This document shows positions 61,080 through 64,000 of a stretch of DNA of 64,000 bases, piece by piece. This DNA comes from Megaustenia siamemsis. Lineage: Eukaryota; Mollusca; Gastropoda; Stylommatophora; Ariophantidae. Every line of letters begins with the position of its first letter. The first letter of the stretch is position 1. The notes beneath the pieces were generated by a model. The model was not told where the DNA came from and did not search any database. It saw only the letters and a list, made by a program, of their open reading frames with translations. The stretch is taken from contig JAVIAB010000049.1 of assembly GCA_032433765.1 (NCBI GenBank), positions 22,821,147 to 22,885,146 of the forward strand, read 5' to 3'. The position numbers were made by a program, and so were the translations under genes.

Positions 61080-62454
61080 AATGAGATTTTTTTGTAGTTC
61101 AATTATGTCAAGGGACACAACTTGATAAGACTGAGATGGTTGTGGTACAGTTTAATTATGTCAAGTGACACAACTTAATAAATATAGAAAATTACTTCCC
61201 TTGTGAAATTTGTTTAGAAATTTCTTTTTCAGTACCTTATTGTTCTCCAAGATTTTATTGATGCTTACTTATTTATTAAAGAGTGAATGTTGTATTGTGA
61301 CAATTATTTAGAGTGAACATTTTACTTAATTTTTTTTTTATGTGACTTAGAATCTGATATGGATTTTATCATTCAGTTAGACCATCGATTCAATGCTGTT
61401 ATATGTATACTGTTACTGTTTTTATTCTGATGTCACAAAATTTAATACTATGTTATCTGAACATTGCGGGGAAAGGTGTAACAGTATAGCTTGCGAAGCA
61501 TGGGAACAGGTAACTTAGTTGTTACCCGCTTCTCAATAGACAATAGCAGTAACAAATGGTAGCAACCAGTAGTAGTTAAGACATAAAGTTAAGGAATGGA
61601 AATTTTCCAGAATAACAAGTTGTAGAAACAAAGTTAAGGTAGTTCATATAGGGATAGTGGACACACAGAAGTGAGGAAGGTAAAGTTGACAAAGAGTTTA
61701 GGTCCATGGAATTTTCCACGCAGCATGTTGTGGAAATTAGAAGATAACGAATTGTTTGTAGGGATAGGAACCTCAGACATAACACGGACACCCGCCAAGC
61801 TAAGGTAGGAAGGTCCAGAATTATCCTGGGATAATAGTTAATGGAAATTTCCACGGGGGTTTCCACTTCAACCAGGTTGTTGTGGAAGTGACTATAGGCG
61901 CATGACTAGCGCATACATTGACCCCATGACTTTGGTCGTATGATAAATGAGTGGTCATCCAACAAATAGGTCATAGAGATTCACGAAAACAAGGTGTTTT
62001 CATCAAAGCAGGAGATAGTTCAAGTATCGATCACAGAATAGTGAGGAGTGACCAACTCAAGTGACCAGAAGAGCACAAAGTGTCACTTTGAGACAATTTT
62101 GATTGGCTACTGATTTTTAGGCGAAGAGTTGTGGTTGGAGTATTTAAACTTCAACACAATAGGTTTAAATGAGTCAGAAATGAATTAGAAGGAATTGAAA
62201 GTCAACAGTCAGGAATGAGAATTAGACAGTTAGAGAGATAGTGCATTTAGTCAGAGTCAGGACAGTTACAGTTATAACACTTAGAGTTAGAGTTAGAACA
62301 ATCAAAACAGTTGCGAGAAGTTATTAAGCAAGTTGATAGAGAGTAGGAGAAAGGACCACATTACCTCTAAAATCATGTGAATTTTTATTTTTATTTATAA
62401 TATTCTAAACTAATGAGAACACTCAGGTTACCATTTCCTTTTCATTTTGACCTC
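61080..62454. other. 1.3 kb without recognised features
   Basis: No open frame of note, no tandem repeat and no copy of the known elements, apart from a ~25-base SINE 1-like scrap at about 62353-62380 (ACCACATTACCTCTAAAATC). AATAAAC occurs nearby at 62918. This is the longest plain stretch in the window. Confidence 0.5.
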
Positions 62455-62660
62455 GGCCTGACACACAGGGAAGACATTTTTATTTTCTTTAACATATTTC
62501 GATTATTTTTGTTTTGGATGTTTCGTTATTAGTTTTACTTACATATCCGTGTGTGTTTTTTTTGTGTTTGTTCCTGCTGAAGGCCTATTGGGCCGAAACG
62601 TCGTTTAATCTGTGTCGTCCACTAATCACGTAAAGCTTCTAACATACCATTTTTTCTATT
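62455..62660 (+). repeat. Dispersed repeat 'GCCGAAACGTCG', copy 3
   Basis: GAAGGCCTATTGGGCCGAAA, CGTCGTTTAATCTGTGTCGT, and upstream similarity to 8100-8270. 62661-63006 shows nothing else. Confidence 0.78.
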
Positions 62661-63003
62661 TTTTAATTTTTCCTTGATAGAGAGTAGTGAGCATAGCATT
62701 GAAAATATGAACTTTAGTGTTGTGAAAGTGCTTAAGAGTATCTCAAGTTGTTTCACATTCCTCATGAACGTAAGTTGAATAATGTTGTATGCAAGATATG
62801 CACTTACGGACATTCAAATAGTCACCGACGATAGTCTCTTGAGTGTCCCGAATTAATTAACAGTAATTTAAGATAAGTGCATCCACCACTAGTCGATCAT
62901 TGTGCCTAGAGTTCAATAAACTTGACTATCATTATGTATTCAGAAAAAAGAGTCTGTCTTGAATTACCTGTTGTGATCAACTAAAATAAATGTGACGAGC
63001 TGT

Positions 63004-63006
<3 letters not shown>

Positions 63007-63050
<44 letters not shown>
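63007..63050. repeat. (GA)n microsatellite
   Basis: About 42 bases of GA; no type-D LINE end (TTGATCGC) precedes it, so its origin is unclear. Confidence 0.97.
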
Positions 63051-63053
<3 letters not shown>

Positions 63054-63064
63054 AAGATAACATA

Positions 63065-63515
63065 AAAGAATTAATAACATTACAGATCTATAACAAGAAC
63101 AACAACATGGCACACAACGAGCTGATTACATGGTCAATACTCGTATATGGAGAGGTAAGAACAACAACATGGCACACAACGAGCTGGTCACATAGTCAAT
63201 AAACGTTTATGGAGGGGTAAGAACAACATGCCACAAAACAAGCTGGTCACATGGCCAATTCTCGTATATGGAGGGGTAATAACAACATGGCACACAACAA
63301 GCTGGTCACATGACGAATACTCGTATATGGAGGGGTAAGAACAACAACATGACACACAACGAGCTGGTCACATGACCAATTCTCGTATATGGAGGGGTAA
63401 GAACAACATGACACACAACGAGCTGGTCACATGACGAATACTCGTATATGGAGGGGTAAGAACAACAACATGGCACACAACGAGCTGGTCACATCGCCAA
63501 TTCTCGTATTTGAGT
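63065..63515. repeat. ~60-bp minisatellite, second array, ~7 copies
   Basis: TATGGAGGGGTAAGAACAAC, ATGGCACACAACGAGCTGGT, CACATGACGAATACTCG. Same unit as 60870-61075, separated by 2 kb of unrelated DNA. Confidence 0.95.
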
Positions 63516-63925
63516 GGATTTTTTTTTTTAATTTAGAACCTGAACCTGCACTGTGGCTGACAAACTCTATCTTCGGCAGGCTGGATTTTGGTTTGACGAA
63601 GGAATTTTTTTTTTCGTAGGGTGGATGCCGTCCAGTGCTGTTGGACCCTGCCTCTGGTTTCTGTTTGGTTTTTCACCCATAGCCTTTCCTTCTCCCAATG
63701 GTAACTGAGAGTGGTTTGTCTTCCGGTGTGTCCTTCCCCATGGATAGAGCGTTGACCTCGGCTAGAACGGCTTGTCCTGTTGTTGGACTTTGCGTTTTTT
63801 TTTTATTTGTGGAACACTTCTACCATCACCACCACCTATTGCACCCGTACCGCCCTGGTAGGAGTGGCCCTTATATCTGGTCTTTGCTTCATGAGGTGGA
63901 CAGTTGTTCACTGAGGGAAATCCGA
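63516..63925. other. Unrecognised stretch
   Basis: Contains T runs and GGATGCCGTCCAGTGCTGTT, CCATGGATAGAGCGTTGACC. Short open frames exist but nothing supports coding; possibly an unclassified repeat. Confidence 0.35.
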
Positions 63926-63927
63926 CG

Positions 63928-64000
63928 ACTAACTAATGACTAACTAATGACTAACTAATGACTAACTAATGACTAACTAATGACTAACTAATGACAACTA
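63928..64000. repeat. 11-bp minisatellite at the window edge
   Basis: Unit GACTAACTAAT, at least 6 copies, runs out of the window. Confidence 0.95.

Overview
The window is eukaryotic nuclear DNA, AT-rich and intron-rich. It is most likely from a mollusc, probably a gastropod: the host gene, the fucolectin/EGF-type pseudogene and the load of LINE C-terminal fragments and tRNA-derived SINEs all fit that. This placement is an inference from protein style, not from a search.

One host gene is clear. It is a chitobiase-type beta-N-acetylhexosaminidase (glycoside hydrolase family 20) on the + strand. I place 15 coding exons between 188 and 50377. Every junction keeps phase, every intron is GT-AG, and the catalytic Asp-Glu pair lies in exon 10 (31007-31012). 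The 5' end (signal peptide and first part of the N-terminal domain) lies left of the window; the stop codon is at 50375-50377. Exons total about 2.4 kb, so roughly 95% of the locus is intron. Two exons (2 and 13) each need one extra base at a C-run/T-run junction to keep frame. Either the assembly has two homopolymer errors or the gene is freshly broken.

The introns are filled by two kinds of DNA. The first is tandem repeats: at least 25 unrelated minisatellites with units of 11-66 bp and arrays up to 3.3 kb. Many start or stop within tens of bases of a splice site, and several carry copies of the splice site itself. The second is mobile-element debris: 3'-terminal LINE fragments of at least eight types, several with their own microsatellite tail (GAT, GATA, GATT, GA); a Jockey/I-like LINE with RNase H (two copies); a tRNA-derived SINE (about ten copies); two nested mariner-like DNA transposons; a 0.85-kb element with ~110-bp terminal inverted repeats; and several unclassified dispersed repeats.

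Antisense in intron 13 is an intronless, stop-containing fucolectin-like plus EGF-like pseudogene (46793-48028). Downstream of the hexosaminidase gene (50.4-64 kb) there is no intact gene: a 2.5-kb satellite, LINE and SINE pieces, a decayed RRM-like/coiled-coil reading frame (56.6-57.8 kb), more minisatellites, and about 1.3 kb (61.1-62.4 kb) in which I recognise nothing.

The most unusual observations are: LINE microsatellite tails that appear to seed long arrays; a 45-bp minisatellite that is an 11-fold amplification of a reverse-transcriptase YxDD-box segment; minisatellites built from the host gene's own splice acceptors; a SINE whose promoter head is amplified seven-fold; a 42-bp perfect palindrome joining two LINE families head to head; and a non-autonomous element sharing its 3' end with the Jockey-like LINE.
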